From: DATJOJ01 sp035507035
Lineage (GTDB): Bacteria; Acidobacteriota; Terriglobia; Terriglobales; Acidobacteriaceae
Direction of reading: 5' to 3'
DNA: 64,000 bases
Assembly (NCBI GenBank): GCA_035507035.1
Contig: DATJOJ010000059.1
Coordinates: 1 to 64,000 of the forward strand
How positions within the stretch are numbered: the stretch's first letter is position 1; each line of letters opens with the position of its first letter. Of the stretch, positions 15,586 to 25,612 are shown in pieces. The notes below the pieces were generated by a model. The model saw only the letters and a program-made list of their open reading frames with translations, was not told where the DNA came from and searched no databases. A program made the translations under genes and the position numbers.

Positions 15586-17561
15586 TTCTGATCGCTCCTT
15601 GGCTGTTCTACCGAAATCTCTGCCCGGGGCGCAACCCCGGAGAAGCGAGGCAATCCCCGAACTACTCCTCGCTCAGCATCCATCATTTCGATGCCGCTAT
15701 GCGCCAGGGTCAAACCGGTCGCGCGATCGAGTTCGACGCGAGACTTTTCATAGGTAGACATCGCCGACACAAAATTGGATTCGGCTTGCGCAAGATCGCG
15801 TTGCGCTTGTAACACTAGATTACTCGTTGAGGCACCCAGCGTTTTTTTCTTTTGCTCGATGTCGAAGGTTTGTTGCGCCAAATCGCGCGCCTTGCGGGCC
15901 GCCTCCACGCGAGAGCGGTTTTGGATCAGTGCAAACTGAGCGTTGCGCACTTCTATTCCAATCTGATTCTGCAACTGCTGCAAGTGCAATTGCGCCTGAC
16001 GGTATTCGAGTTGAGAGCGGATCTGGTCGGCCTGAGCAGCGCGATTTCGCAGCGGGATCGAAATGTTAAAACCCACGGCGTAATCCGGAGAGTTGTTTTT
16101 GAAAAGATCGTTGAAGGCGGAGGAATATCCTCCAGTTGAGGCCGAGCCGCCGTTGTCGGTGCCAAAGGGAGTTTCCACGCCGCCAAGCCCATACGTCCCG
16201 TACCACGCGACCAGGTCCACCTGCGGTCGAAGTGCGTTGGCCGCAGCTTTGCGGGTAATCTCGCGATTGCTCAAATCCATCCGCGCTTCGGCTAGCTCCG
16301 GACGGTGTTCCTGGGCGTCCCCGATCAAATCTTGAATGGGCGTCACCGGCTCCTTCTCCGGAATGCTCATGGTGTCCGTAGGAGTGACGGGAGCCGAAGC
16401 GAGGACCGGATCGCTCAGGTCGCGGGTTACGGCATTCTTGATCAGCAACTCCTGCAATTGCAGTTCGTTTTGCGAGAGTAACAAATCCTGACTCGCCGAT
16501 GCTTCTTCACTCTCAGCCTTCATTACCTCCATGGGAGCAATCGCGCCGATCTTTACTTGCTCGCGATCGTCAGAAAGGGTTTTTTCTGCCAACTCCAAGG
16601 ATCGTTCTTTAACTTTGACATCTTCATACGCATTGACGAGGTCCCAATAAATGTTCTCGATTTGCGAAACTGTGGCGATGACCTGCTCCCGAAAGGCTAC
16701 GTCGGAAATTTCACGATTATTTCGAGCGATGCGAATGTAGCGCAGATTCGGCCCGAAACCGAAACCTGCCAGAAGGTGCTGGCGAAGCTGCAAGCGGAAA
16801 CCGGTATCCAATTCAGGGGAAAGGAAAGTAAACGCGCTGTTGCTGGTGATACGGTCATTGTTAAAGGTAACGCTCATCAGAGTTCCAGAGGCAAAACCCT
16901 GGCTGTAATTGAAATTCGCAATTCCGGTGTTTTGCTTCAACGTCGGAACACCATAGAGGACTTGGCTCGATTCCGGAAACGCGGCGTGATCAAGATTCAA
17001 CCCTCCGCCGACGATGGGGTCGAAATTGTCGATGGGAGTGCCAGTGCCCAGAGTCGATTGCACCAGGCCTGACGCACCAGTACCCGCGCCACCCGCGCCG
17101 CCGGACGTTCCGCCCGCTCCCGCTCCGGGCGCGCCGGTGCCAAAACCTCCAATACCGCCGCCCGGAGTTCCCTGCACCAGTCCAGTTGCCACGCCGCGAA
17201 CAGCCTGCCCGGACTTGGCCCGCATGATGTCAGTATCGGCGATGGAGAGATTGAAGCGCGCAATCGCGAGATCAAGGTTGTTTTCCAGCGCGAGCGCGAC
17301 CGCGTCACTCAGCGATAAACTCAGCTTGCCATTTTTTAGGAGAGTTTCAACCCTGGGTGCATTTCCGAAGCTCGGCGGAGGCACTTGGTGCGCCAGATAA
17401 GGGCCGAACGGATTCGGGAAATGTCCAGTCGGCTTGGAATAGTCCGTCAGAGTCTGGGCCGACGCCGTGAGAGATAGCGATGCGAGGAGAACGCACGCGA
17501 ATTGGCCGAGAAAGAATACTTTGTTTCTTTGCCTCATGAATTGAATTGAGTTAAGAATCAT
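15582..17561 (-). CDS. TolC-family outer membrane efflux channel with Gly-rich insertion
   Basis: A protein of 659 residues with signal peptide (FLGQFACVLLASLSLTASAQ). The TolC repeats are recognisable as long coiled-coil helices (VKVKERSLELAEKTLSDDRE and the matching AQLHLQQLQNQIGIEVRNAQ). TolC channels form a trimeric barrel plus periplasmic tunnel that accepts substrate from the adaptor. At about residues 125-165 there is a low-complexity Gly/Ala insert (VQGTPGGGIGGFGTGAPGAG) that lengthens the protein beyond the usual 430-500 residues. A GGAG box lies 4 bases before the ATG. It is gene seven of the operon, 23 bases after the third permease. Confidence 0.93.
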   Translation of the reverse strand: MILNSIQFMRQRNKVFFLGQFACVLLASLSLTASAQTLTDYSKPTGHFPNPFGPYLAHQVPPPSFGNAPRVETLLKNGKLSLSLSDAVALALENNLDLAIARFNLSIADTDIMRAKSGQAVRGVATGLVQGTPGGGIGGFGTGAPGAGAGGTSGGAGGAGTGASGLVQSTLGTGTPIDNFDPIVGGGLNLDHAAFPESSQVLYGVPTLKQNTGIANFNYSQGFASGTLMSVTFNNDRITSNSAFTFLSPELDTGFRLQLRQHLLAGFGFGPNLRYIRIARNNREISDVAFREQVIATVSQIENIYWDLVNAYEDVKVKERSLELAEKTLSDDREQVKIGAIAPMEVMKAESEEASASQDLLLSQNELQLQELLIKNAVTRDLSDPVLASAPVTPTDTMSIPEKEPVTPIQDLIGDAQEHRPELAEARMDLSNREITRKAAANALRPQVDLVAWYGTYGLGGVETPFGTDNGGSASTGGYSSAFNDLFKNNSPDYAVGFNISIPLRNRAAQADQIRSQLEYRQAQLHLQQLQNQIGIEVRNAQFALIQNRSRVEAARKARDLAQQTFDIEQKKKTLGASTSNLVLQAQRDLAQAESNFVSAMSTYEKSRVELDRATGLTLAHSGIEMMDAERGVVRGLPRFSGVAPRAEISVEQPRSDQN

Positions 17562-17584
17562 GACTCTCCGTTCTGGTTCTTTGA

Positions 17585-20008
17585 CTATTCATAGCGCAGC
17601 GCTACCATGGGATCGACTTGCGCAGCTTTGCGCGCAGGCAAATAGCAGGCCAGCAGCGCCACCGCACTCAACAACAAGGCCACAAGGCCGAACGTGATCG
17701 GATCCCTACTACTCACACCAAACAAAAGGCTTGCCATCCAGCGCGTAAGCAAACAAGAAGCAGCGAGTCCGATTGCCACACCGAGAAGCCCCAAACGTAG
17801 GCCTTGGGACAGAACCAATGTCAGAACGTTTTGCCTGCTCGCACCCAACGCCATGCGAATGCCGATTTCGCGTCGACGCTGCGCCACCGCGTATGCCGTA
17901 ACGCCATAGATTCCGAGAGCGGCCAGACCCAGCGCCAAACTGCCGAAGATTGCTAAAAGAAGCGTAGAGAAAATACGCCGCGAGAGGGATTCACTGAGGT
18001 AGCGCGTCATAGGCTGAACCGCAGAGAGTGGCAGGTCTTTGTCGACCGAGTGAATCGCCGCTTCGACGTCCGAGGCCATTGAGAGCGGCGCAGCCTGCGT
18101 GCGAACGACCAGCGTCATTGCCTGATAGGGACTCTGCGATGCCGGTTCAAAGGCTTCGGGCAACTGTTGCGCATCCGGGCCGTCCTGTTTGAGGTCGCCT
18201 ACGACGCCGATGATCTCGCGGTACGGGCCATCATCCTGCGGGAATCCCTGCTTGATTCGTTTGCCCAGGGGGCTCTCATGCGGCCACCACAGATCGGCCA
18301 GGGTCTTGTTAATGATGATCACCGGCGGGCTGCTGGGAGTATCGATATCGCTGAATTGTCTTCCTGCCAGTAAAGGTATTTTCATGGTTCGGAAGTACAT
18401 GGGATCGGCAGCATTGAACACGGACGACGGTATCTGGCTCTGCGACGGAACGGGACGATCTGACACGAGATAGACCGAAGTCCAACATGTTCCCACCAGT
18501 GGCGGACACATGACCGCGCTTGCGGAAACGACGCCTGGAAGCGACCGAACCCTGTCTAGCGCCTGATCCCAGAATGTTCGTATCCTTTCTTCTGTTTTGT
18601 ATTGCTGAGATGGAAGCAGAACGTCGAGCGCCAAAATATGATCAGCCTCGAATCCAGGATTGACCTGCTGAGCTCGGAGCAGGCTTCGAACGAGCAGTCC
18701 GCAGGCGGCCACCAAGACGACTGCCAGTGCTACCTCGGAAACCAACAGGCCGGCGCGCAACTTTTGGCGTCCCCGAGCTGCCGTCGATGTCGCGCTTCCC
18801 TCTTTCATTACGACGTTTACTTCGGTTCGCGCGGAATAGAACGCTGGGGCCATTCCAAACAAAATGCCCGTCAGAGCAGAAATGAGGAACGTGAAGAGCG
18901 CAACGTTTTGATCGACAGTTGTATCGCCAAGCCTCGGGACATCTTGCGGAGCCAGGTGTAACAATGGTCGCAAGACTTGCGGAGCAATTGCCAAACCCAG
19001 GGATCCGCCTATCAACGCGAGCAAAATGCTCTCGGTGAGCAACTGGCGGACGATCCGCCCGCGTGCAGCACCAATCGCAGCTCGCACAGCAAACTCTTTT
19101 TGCCGGGTTGTAGCGCGCGCCAGCAGCAAGTTGGCGACATTGACACAGGCAATCAGCAACACGGAGGCGACCGCAGCCAAGAGCGTGTAGAACAGGGTGC
19201 GCCAGCCCGAAATCCGGCTTTCAAAAAGAGGGGTGATCAACGCTCTTTCGCCGCTATTGGACGCCGGATATTGCTGCTCCAAGCGGCGCATGATGGTGTC
19301 CATCTCATTCTGGGCAGCCTTCTGAGAGACGCCCGATTTCAAGCGTCCGACGACCAACAATCCAGGATGGTTCTCGCGATTAATCCAAGCTGCTCTTGCT
19401 CCTTCGAGGCCGATAGGGAGATAAACGTCCATGTGCTGTTGAAAGTACTTGAAATCCGCAGGCGCGACGCCTACGACCGTGAACGATTCGCCGGAGAGGG
19501 TGATTTCGCGGCCCAAAACAGACCGATCTCCGCCCAGGAGATTTCGCCACAGGCCATAGCTCAATAAAGCGGTCGGAGCAGCACCCGGTTTGTCCTCAGC
19601 TTGAGTGAACGTTCTGCCCAAAATCGGTTTGACGTCAAGAATTGAAAAAAATGGAGCGGAAACTTCGGCGCAGCGCAGCAAAACCGGCTCACCGTATCCG
19701 GTCAGGGTTCGATGAACATCGTGATAGGAGGCGAGCGCTTCAAACGACTGGTTCTGCGCTTGCCAATCGAGGAAATTCGGCCAGGCGACACTCTCACGAC
19801 CGCTGTGTTCCTGATATTCGTCCAGAACCATCAAGTGGTCAGGTTCGGGATAGGGAAGACTCTTCAGCAGCACAGCCCGCACAACGCTGAAGATCGCTGT
19901 GTTCGCCCCAATCCCGAGGGCCAGGGTGAGTACTGCAATGGCGGTAAACCCCGGGCTCTTGCGCAACATGCGCAAGCCGTAGCGAACGTCTTGGATCAGG
20001 GTTTCCAT
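17585..20008 (-). CDS. ADOP-type MacB-like ABC transporter permease (third of three)
   Basis: A protein of 807 residues of the acidobacterial duplicated permease type. The standard opening is present (LIQDVRYGLRMLRKSPGFTA, then TLALGIGANTAIFSVVRAVL). Two FtsX/MacB halves follow, each with a periplasmic MacB domain and a membrane unit (LLAAVASVLLIACVNVANLL; FGSLALGLAALGIYGVTAYA). The C-terminal PARKAAQVDPMVALRYE is the family's standard ending. It has no ATPase domain and must use one of the operon's separate ATPases. I chose ATG 20008 rather than the preceding TTG because GAGG is well spaced from it. The gap to the previous permease is only a few bases. Confidence 0.94.
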   Translation of the reverse strand: METLIQDVRYGLRMLRKSPGFTAIAVLTLALGIGANTAIFSVVRAVLLKSLPYPEPDHLMVLDEYQEHSGRESVAWPNFLDWQAQNQSFEALASYHDVHRTLTGYGEPVLLRCAEVSAPFFSILDVKPILGRTFTQAEDKPGAAPTALLSYGLWRNLLGGDRSVLGREITLSGESFTVVGVAPADFKYFQQHMDVYLPIGLEGARAAWINRENHPGLLVVGRLKSGVSQKAAQNEMDTIMRRLEQQYPASNSGERALITPLFESRISGWRTLFYTLLAAVASVLLIACVNVANLLLARATTRQKEFAVRAAIGAARGRIVRQLLTESILLALIGGSLGLAIAPQVLRPLLHLAPQDVPRLGDTTVDQNVALFTFLISALTGILFGMAPAFYSARTEVNVVMKEGSATSTAARGRQKLRAGLLVSEVALAVVLVAACGLLVRSLLRAQQVNPGFEADHILALDVLLPSQQYKTEERIRTFWDQALDRVRSLPGVVSASAVMCPPLVGTCWTSVYLVSDRPVPSQSQIPSSVFNAADPMYFRTMKIPLLAGRQFSDIDTPSSPPVIIINKTLADLWWPHESPLGKRIKQGFPQDDGPYREIIGVVGDLKQDGPDAQQLPEAFEPASQSPYQAMTLVVRTQAAPLSMASDVEAAIHSVDKDLPLSAVQPMTRYLSESLSRRIFSTLLLAIFGSLALGLAALGIYGVTAYAVAQRRREIGIRMALGASRQNVLTLVLSQGLRLGLLGVAIGLAASCLLTRWMASLLFGVSSRDPITFGLVALLLSAVALLACYLPARKAAQVDPMVALRYE

Positions 20009-20015
20009 CAATTCC

Positions 20016-22442
20016 TCACTCGTAACGCAGCGCCTCCATGGGATCTACTCGCGCTGCGCGCCGCGCCGGGACATAGCAGGCCAACATCGCGATAATCGCC
20101 AGGAATAGAATCATGCCGCCGTATGTCACGGGATCACTAGCGCTCACTCCAAATAACAATCCGGTCATGAGCCGCGTGAGCAATAGAGCTGCGGCAATGC
20201 CGAATCCAACGCCGATCAACAGTAGCTTCATGCCTTGACCAACAATCAAGAACAGCACATCTTTCTGTAACGCCCCCAGTGCCATGCGAATACTGATTTC
20301 GCGGGTCTTCTGCGAGACACCGTACGAGAGAACGCCGTAAACCCCGATGGAAGCAAGGAGCAGGCCGAGCGCCGCCAGACTAGCGAGCAGCACCGCTGAG
20401 AATCGGCGTGAAGCCACTGAGCCCGAGATCACTTGATCCATGCTGGCGATGTTTGAAGCTGCTTGATCAGGATCTATCTTCAGAATTTGCTGTCGAACTT
20501 CGCCCGCCAAACTCAGAGGATCCGATTGGGTCCTCACCACCAAGGTGAGATACCCATTCCGATATTGAGCAAGCGGCAGATAAATCTGCATGGTATGCGG
20601 CGCACCCAAGCTCGCTTGCTTTACGTCTTTCGCAACGCCGACAACGGTGCGCCACGGCTGCGGGCTTTCATCGAACCCGGGCACCTTGACGCGCCTGCCG
20701 ATCGGGTCCTGATTCGGCCACCAGCTTTGTGCCGCTGTTTCCGAGACCATCACGACCAGGGGAGCATTTTCATCGTCGGCTTCCGTAAACAGGCGTCCAC
20801 GCATCAAACCGATCTGTACCGCCGCCAGGTACCCGGGGGTCACAATGTAGCGCTCGGGATAAGGCATTTCACCCGGTCCGTAATTCAATCCCTCCGGTTG
20901 CACTCCAGCCGTGTCGAAATTGGCGCCGAGCGGCAAGGTGCTCACGGCGCCCGCAGACTCCACGCCGGGCAGTTCCTTAATGCGTGCCAACAGTTCGCGA
21001 TAAAAAGCCAGCGGCTTCTCGCTTCCGAGTGGATATTTCGAAGACGGCAGCCCGATATCCATGGTCAGCAAGTGATCCGAACGGAAGCCGGGATCAACAG
21101 CGAGTAGCTTGCCGAAGCTGCGCAAGAGCAACCCCGCCCCGGCAAGCAGAACTAACGCGACAGCGATTTCGCTGATTGCCAAAGCCTGCCGAAGATTCTC
21201 GTGCTGTGAACCAGTACTCCTGCCGCCTTCCTTGAGCGCTTCGTTCAAAGTAATGTTTGATATTCGCAAGGCCGGAATCAAACCAAACAGGATCCCGGTG
21301 AGCAAGCTGATCCCCGCTGTAAACGCAAGCACGCTCGCATCGACGGATACTCCTACGAGTTGAGGAATGAATGCGCTGCCAATCGCCACGATCAGGCTTG
21401 TGCTCAAAACTGCTAGCAGAATCCCGAGCGCACCACCAAAAAATGCCAGGAGGACACTCTCGACCAACACCTGTTGGACTAAACGAGCACGTCCCGCGCC
21501 TAGGGCAGAACGGATCGCACACTCTCTCTGGCGGCTAATAGCGCGCGCTAACAGTAAGTTTGAAACGTTGGCGCAGGCGATCAACAGCAAGAATCCGATC
21601 GCGCCTAATAAAACCAACAAGGCTGGACGCAATCCTGCGGCAATATCATCCTGCAGCTTGACGACGCGCACCCCAGTCGTCGAGTAGGCCTGGGGAAACT
21701 GCTTGGCGAGCCGATGATTGATAATTTGCAGATCGGATTCCGCCTTTCGGACCGTAACCCCTGGCTTAAGGCGCGCAATGGCACGAAAATGTCGCGACAG
21801 TCTTTCGTTGTCATCATGCTTCTCCGCCGCAGGCCGGTAGAACTGGGCCGGACCATCGACGAGGGTTGAGGGCAGCATGGGAAAATTCTTCGCGGCAACA
21901 CCAACCACCGTGTATTGCTTGCCGCTTAAGCTGACCTGCTTACCGACAATCTGGGAATCGCCGCCAAACCGGCTCTGCCATAACCCGTAGGTAAGAATGA
22001 TGACTTGATCTTTACCTTCAATTTGTTCTTCCGGGAGAAAGTCGCGGCCCAACACCGGCCGCGCCCCCATTAAACTGAAGTACCCATCGCTTACCTGCAC
22101 CCCTGGAATGCGCGCTGGATCGCCGTTCCCGGTAAACGTTGCGCTCCAGTCGGCAAAGGCAACTACGTTTTGGAACGAATGGCTCTGAGTGCGGTAGTCG
22201 TCGATATCCGTGTAGGAAAGTTGATCGCGAGCGCTGCCTTTTTGCTCATCGCTCCAGATCAGCACAAGCTGCTGTGGATTCCTATAGGGCAACGCGCGTA
22301 TAAGCACCGCATTCACGACGCTGAATATCGCCGTGTTGGCACCGATGCCAAGCGCTAGCGTTAACACCGCCACGAAGGTAAACCCCGGGCTCTTGCGCAA
22401 CATGCGCAGGCCGTAGCGAAGATCTTGAAGAAGGGTTTCCAT
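20016..22442 (-). CDS. ADOP-type MacB-like ABC transporter permease (second of three)
   Basis: A protein of 808 residues with the same double FtsX architecture as its neighbours: membrane anchor LALGIGANTAIFSVVNAVLI, first periplasmic domain, LLGAIGFLLLIACANVSNLL, SIRMALGALQKDVLFLIVG, and the end RVDPMEALRYE. The nearest gene upstream is its likely ATPase (2-base gap), so this is the permease most tightly linked to the degenerate ATPase. Sequence differs greatly from the other two in the periplasmic domains (for example ILTYGLWQSRFGGDSQIVG), which argues for distinct subunits in a hetero-oligomer or for different substrates rather than recent duplication. Confidence 0.94.
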   Translation of the reverse strand: METLLQDLRYGLRMLRKSPGFTFVAVLTLALGIGANTAIFSVVNAVLIRALPYRNPQQLVLIWSDEQKGSARDQLSYTDIDDYRTQSHSFQNVVAFADWSATFTGNGDPARIPGVQVSDGYFSLMGARPVLGRDFLPEEQIEGKDQVIILTYGLWQSRFGGDSQIVGKQVSLSGKQYTVVGVAAKNFPMLPSTLVDGPAQFYRPAAEKHDDNERLSRHFRAIARLKPGVTVRKAESDLQIINHRLAKQFPQAYSTTGVRVVKLQDDIAAGLRPALLVLLGAIGFLLLIACANVSNLLLARAISRQRECAIRSALGAGRARLVQQVLVESVLLAFFGGALGILLAVLSTSLIVAIGSAFIPQLVGVSVDASVLAFTAGISLLTGILFGLIPALRISNITLNEALKEGGRSTGSQHENLRQALAISEIAVALVLLAGAGLLLRSFGKLLAVDPGFRSDHLLTMDIGLPSSKYPLGSEKPLAFYRELLARIKELPGVESAGAVSTLPLGANFDTAGVQPEGLNYGPGEMPYPERYIVTPGYLAAVQIGLMRGRLFTEADDENAPLVVMVSETAAQSWWPNQDPIGRRVKVPGFDESPQPWRTVVGVAKDVKQASLGAPHTMQIYLPLAQYRNGYLTLVVRTQSDPLSLAGEVRQQILKIDPDQAASNIASMDQVISGSVASRRFSAVLLASLAALGLLLASIGVYGVLSYGVSQKTREISIRMALGALQKDVLFLIVGQGMKLLLIGVGFGIAAALLLTRLMTGLLFGVSASDPVTYGGMILFLAIIAMLACYVPARRAARVDPMEALRYE

Positions 22443-22444
22443 GA

Positions 22445-23152
22445 CTATCTCGCAACTGCTGCAGGACTATTTGCCTGCGGATTGGCCGGATCGCTGGTGA
22501 TCCATCCGTCGAATAATTGAATCGTGCGATGCCCGTACGAAGCGTTGACCTCAGAATGCGTCACTTGAATAATGGTCGTACCCTCGTCGTTCAGCCGCTT
22601 GAACAGCTCCATGATTCCCTTGGCCTGACTGGAATGCAGATTGCCGGTTGGCTCATCGGCTAGAATCAATTTCGGATTTCCCGCAACCGCGCGCGCCACA
22701 CCAACAAGTTGTTGCTGCCCTCCGGAAAGCTGGCTGGGAAATAAATCTTTCTTGCCGACGATCTGAAAGCGATCCAGAATTTCGCCGACCATGCTTTGGC
22801 GTTGTGATCGAGAAATGCTGCGATACGAAAGAGGAACGTCGAGGTTCTCGTACACCGTGAGATTGTCGAGCAGATGATAACTCTGAAATACGAATCCGAT
22901 ATATTTCCGGTTCAGTTCGGAACGCTTCCTTCGATCCAGCTTATGCACGGCCTGGTCGAGGAGGTAGTATTCACCTGTCCAGTTGTCATCGAGCATGCCG
23001 ACGATGCTCAGCAGTGTCGATTTTCCCGAACCCGATGGTCCCATCACCGTCAGGAATTCGCCTTCGCGAATATCGAGATTGATGCGCCGCAACACATACG
23101 TCACTCCAGCGCCGGTTTTATAGGTTCGCTCAATGTTGCGAAGCTGAATCAT
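22445..23152 (-). CDS. ABC transporter ATP-binding protein with altered signature and D-loop
   Basis: A protein of 235 residues in the MacB/LolD ATPase family: Walker A GPSGSGKST (38-46), Q-loop FQSYHLL (89-95), Walker B LILADEP (162-168) and H199. Two positions differ from the family rule. The signature helix reads LSGGQQQLVGVARA (L149, G151 replace the usual R, A), and the D-loop reads GNLHSS with H173 in place of Asp. The ABC signature proper (LSGGQ) and catalytic E167 remain, so it probably binds and hydrolyses ATP, though perhaps with altered coupling. It lies between the first and second permease genes. Confidence 0.93.
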   Translation of the reverse strand: MIQLRNIERTYKTGAGVTYVLRRINLDIREGEFLTVMGPSGSGKSTLLSIVGMLDDNWTGEYYLLDQAVHKLDRRKRSELNRKYIGFVFQSYHLLDNLTVYENLDVPLSYRSISRSQRQSMVGEILDRFQIVGKKDLFPSQLSGGQQQLVGVARAVAGNPKLILADEPTGNLHSSQAKGIMELFKRLNDEGTTIIQVTHSEVNASYGHRTIQLFDGWITSDPANPQANSPAAVAR

Positions 23153-23188
23153 CTCTCACCCCATCTGAACTCAACCGCACTTCCCGCC

Positions 23189-25612
23189 TCATTCCTCGCG
23201 CAACGCGTCTACGGGATCAAGGCGCGTGGCACGGCGCGCCGGAATGTAACAGCCCAACAAGATCATCGCCAGTGCAATTGGAGGAACGAAAGTAAAAGTG
23301 GAAACATCCCGTGCTCCAACCTGAAAAAGCAGGCTTTGCATCAGCCGCGTCAAGGCAAAAGCGCCCACGAGCCCTACCACGACGCCTGCCAGCGCCAACT
23401 TCGCGCCTTGTCGCAAGATCAGTTGCAACACATTGCCCTCGGAAGCACCTAACGCCACGCGGATACCGATCTCGCGCGTCCGTTGCGCCACGGAATATGC
23501 CATGACGCCATAAATGCCGACACCGGCAAGGACCAGGGCCAAGCCCGCAAAGCTGCCGATCAGCCACATATCAAAGCGGCGTAGCGAACCAGAGTCCGCG
23601 ACCATCTCTTCCATGCCCTTGACGTCATAAAGCGGAACGGAACTGTCAATTTCGCCGACTGCGGTGCGGATCGAACCCAGAAGACCAGAAGAGTTCTGAC
23701 TGCGCACCGCGATGCTCATGTTTCCTTCAAGTAAGAGTAAAAACGACGGAGGAATTTGAGCGTAGGGATAGTAGGCGGTTGGCTCGACATCGGTGATATC
23801 CGCAGCCCAGTGACGAACGTCGCTGGCGACGCCTACAACCGTACACCACTCTCCCCCCGGCATCTCGGGCTTGAGTCGCTTGCCCAGCGCATTTTCGTTC
23901 GGCCAGTAAAGCTTCGCCAGGCTTTGGCTGACAATTGCAACTTTCGGCGACGCTGCCGAGTCGTGCTCGTTGAATTCGCGTCCGTTGAGCATTGCGATTT
24001 GCAGGCCGTTGAAGTAATCCGGCCCGACGACACGAAGGCGGGTGACGATGGGAATTTGCGAAGGCGGAGGGGGCGTTCCCTCAATGCTGATGGCGAGTGA
24101 CGGATCGGTGCCGCTCATCGGGAGATTGCGCGCCAAAACCGCTGATTGCACTCCTGGTACTGCGCGCAGGCGATCAATCACTTGCTGGTAAAAAACCGGA
24201 ATGCGATCTCCGGTAAACTGCGCCGGAGAAGCCAGGCGGAACGTCATTACCCCGCTCGGATTGAATCCTGGGTCGATCTTTTCCGTCCGCCACAAACTCT
24301 TAAGAGACAACCCCGCGCCAATCAGCAAAATCGACGCCAATGCAGTCTCGGTTACAACCAACATAACCCGATGCTTTCCCAACCCACCGCTGCTGCCTCG
24401 CGATCCTTCTTTGAGGGCTTCGCTGACATTCACTCGCGAGTAATCCAGCGCGGGCGCGACACCGAACAAGACTCCCACAACGCCACAGAGCAGAGCCGTA
24501 TAAGCGAGAACTGTGCCGTCGATGCTGATCGCGTCCACTGACGGAATGCTGGAGGGGTGAATTGCTCGTAGAACTCTCAATGCAACCCAGGCCAAGCCAA
24601 TACCCACCACTCCGCCGACAACTGATAACAGAATGCTTTCTGTCAGAAACTGCCGGATCATGCGAATCCGTGCAGCCCCGAGCGCTGTACGAATGGAAAT
24701 TTCGCGGCGGCGCATAGTGCCCCGCGCAAGCAGAAGATTCGCCACGTTCGAACACGCAATCAGCAGTACAAAGGCAACCGCACCGAGCAGCAAATACAGC
24801 ACGGGCTTCACGTCGCCGTAAAGGAAGTCGGCCATCGGCTGCAACGTTGTTCCAAATCCGCCTTCGCCTGTCGGATCCTGCGCCTTCAATCGGGCCGCCA
24901 TCCCGTTCAAGATTGCCTGAGCTTGTTCTTGGCCAATTCCAGGCTTCAATCGGATGAAGCCGAACAACCAGTGAAGATTTCGAGCCGAGGCTTGCGCGTT
25001 CGCGGATTCGAGTTGTAATGGTATCCAGAAGAGCTCTTTATCCGAGAGAACGTGAAAACCAGCTGGCATGACCCCGACTACGACAAAGGGCGCACCGTCC
25101 AAGCTGATCGAGGTCCCCAATATGTCGGGACGCGAACCAAACCGCGTCTTCCAAAGGGCGTGACTTAAGATGACTACAGAGCCCGCGCCGGGATGATCTT
25201 CTTCTGGCAGGAACATGCGCCCCAAGGCCGGCTGAACATCGAGGATCGGAAACAAATCGTAGTTCGCCTTCCCTCCAGCAACGCGTTCAGGCAGGCTGTT
25301 GGTGGATAAATTCTTTCCAGTGGCGGTAAACGCGCCCAGGTGCTCGGTGAAACCACCTTGCTGCTTCCACTCAAGAAATGCCGGCGTGGAAAACGCATTC
25401 GGGCTTCCGTTTGACATGGTTTTCCAAACGATCATCACCCGGTTGGAATCGGGAAACGGAACCGAACGCAGGAGCACACGGTTGATCACGCTAAACATGG
25501 CCGTGTTGGCGCCGATTCCCAGGGCAAGTGTCACCACAGCGACAAGCGTGAAGCCGGGGGAGTTGCGCAGCATTCGCCAGCCGTAACGCACGTCTTGCAG
25601 GAGGGTCTCCAC
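23189..25612 (-). CDS. ADOP-type MacB-like ABC transporter permease (first of three)
   Basis: A protein of 807 residues starting with GTG (25612) directly against the TAG of the upstream ATPase gene, a sign of translational coupling. It opens with LLQDVRYGWRMLRNSPGFTL and LALGIGANTAMFSVINRVLL and has two periplasmic MacB domains and two FtsX units (LLGAVAFVLLIACSNVANLL, GSFAGLALVLAGVGIYGVMA), ending RRATRLDPVDALREE. It has no nucleotide-binding domain. It follows the canonical ATPase, so this pair most likely forms the conventional MacB-like unit. Confidence 0.94.
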   Translation of the reverse strand: METLLQDVRYGWRMLRNSPGFTLVAVVTLALGIGANTAMFSVINRVLLRSVPFPDSNRVMIVWKTMSNGSPNAFSTPAFLEWKQQGGFTEHLGAFTATGKNLSTNSLPERVAGGKANYDLFPILDVQPALGRMFLPEEDHPGAGSVVILSHALWKTRFGSRPDILGTSISLDGAPFVVVGVMPAGFHVLSDKELFWIPLQLESANAQASARNLHWLFGFIRLKPGIGQEQAQAILNGMAARLKAQDPTGEGGFGTTLQPMADFLYGDVKPVLYLLLGAVAFVLLIACSNVANLLLARGTMRRREISIRTALGAARIRMIRQFLTESILLSVVGGVVGIGLAWVALRVLRAIHPSSIPSVDAISIDGTVLAYTALLCGVVGVLFGVAPALDYSRVNVSEALKEGSRGSSGGLGKHRVMLVVTETALASILLIGAGLSLKSLWRTEKIDPGFNPSGVMTFRLASPAQFTGDRIPVFYQQVIDRLRAVPGVQSAVLARNLPMSGTDPSLAISIEGTPPPPSQIPIVTRLRVVGPDYFNGLQIAMLNGREFNEHDSAASPKVAIVSQSLAKLYWPNENALGKRLKPEMPGGEWCTVVGVASDVRHWAADITDVEPTAYYPYAQIPPSFLLLLEGNMSIAVRSQNSSGLLGSIRTAVGEIDSSVPLYDVKGMEEMVADSGSLRRFDMWLIGSFAGLALVLAGVGIYGVMAYSVAQRTREIGIRVALGASEGNVLQLILRQGAKLALAGVVVGLVGAFALTRLMQSLLFQVGARDVSTFTFVPPIALAMILLGCYIPARRATRLDPVDALREE

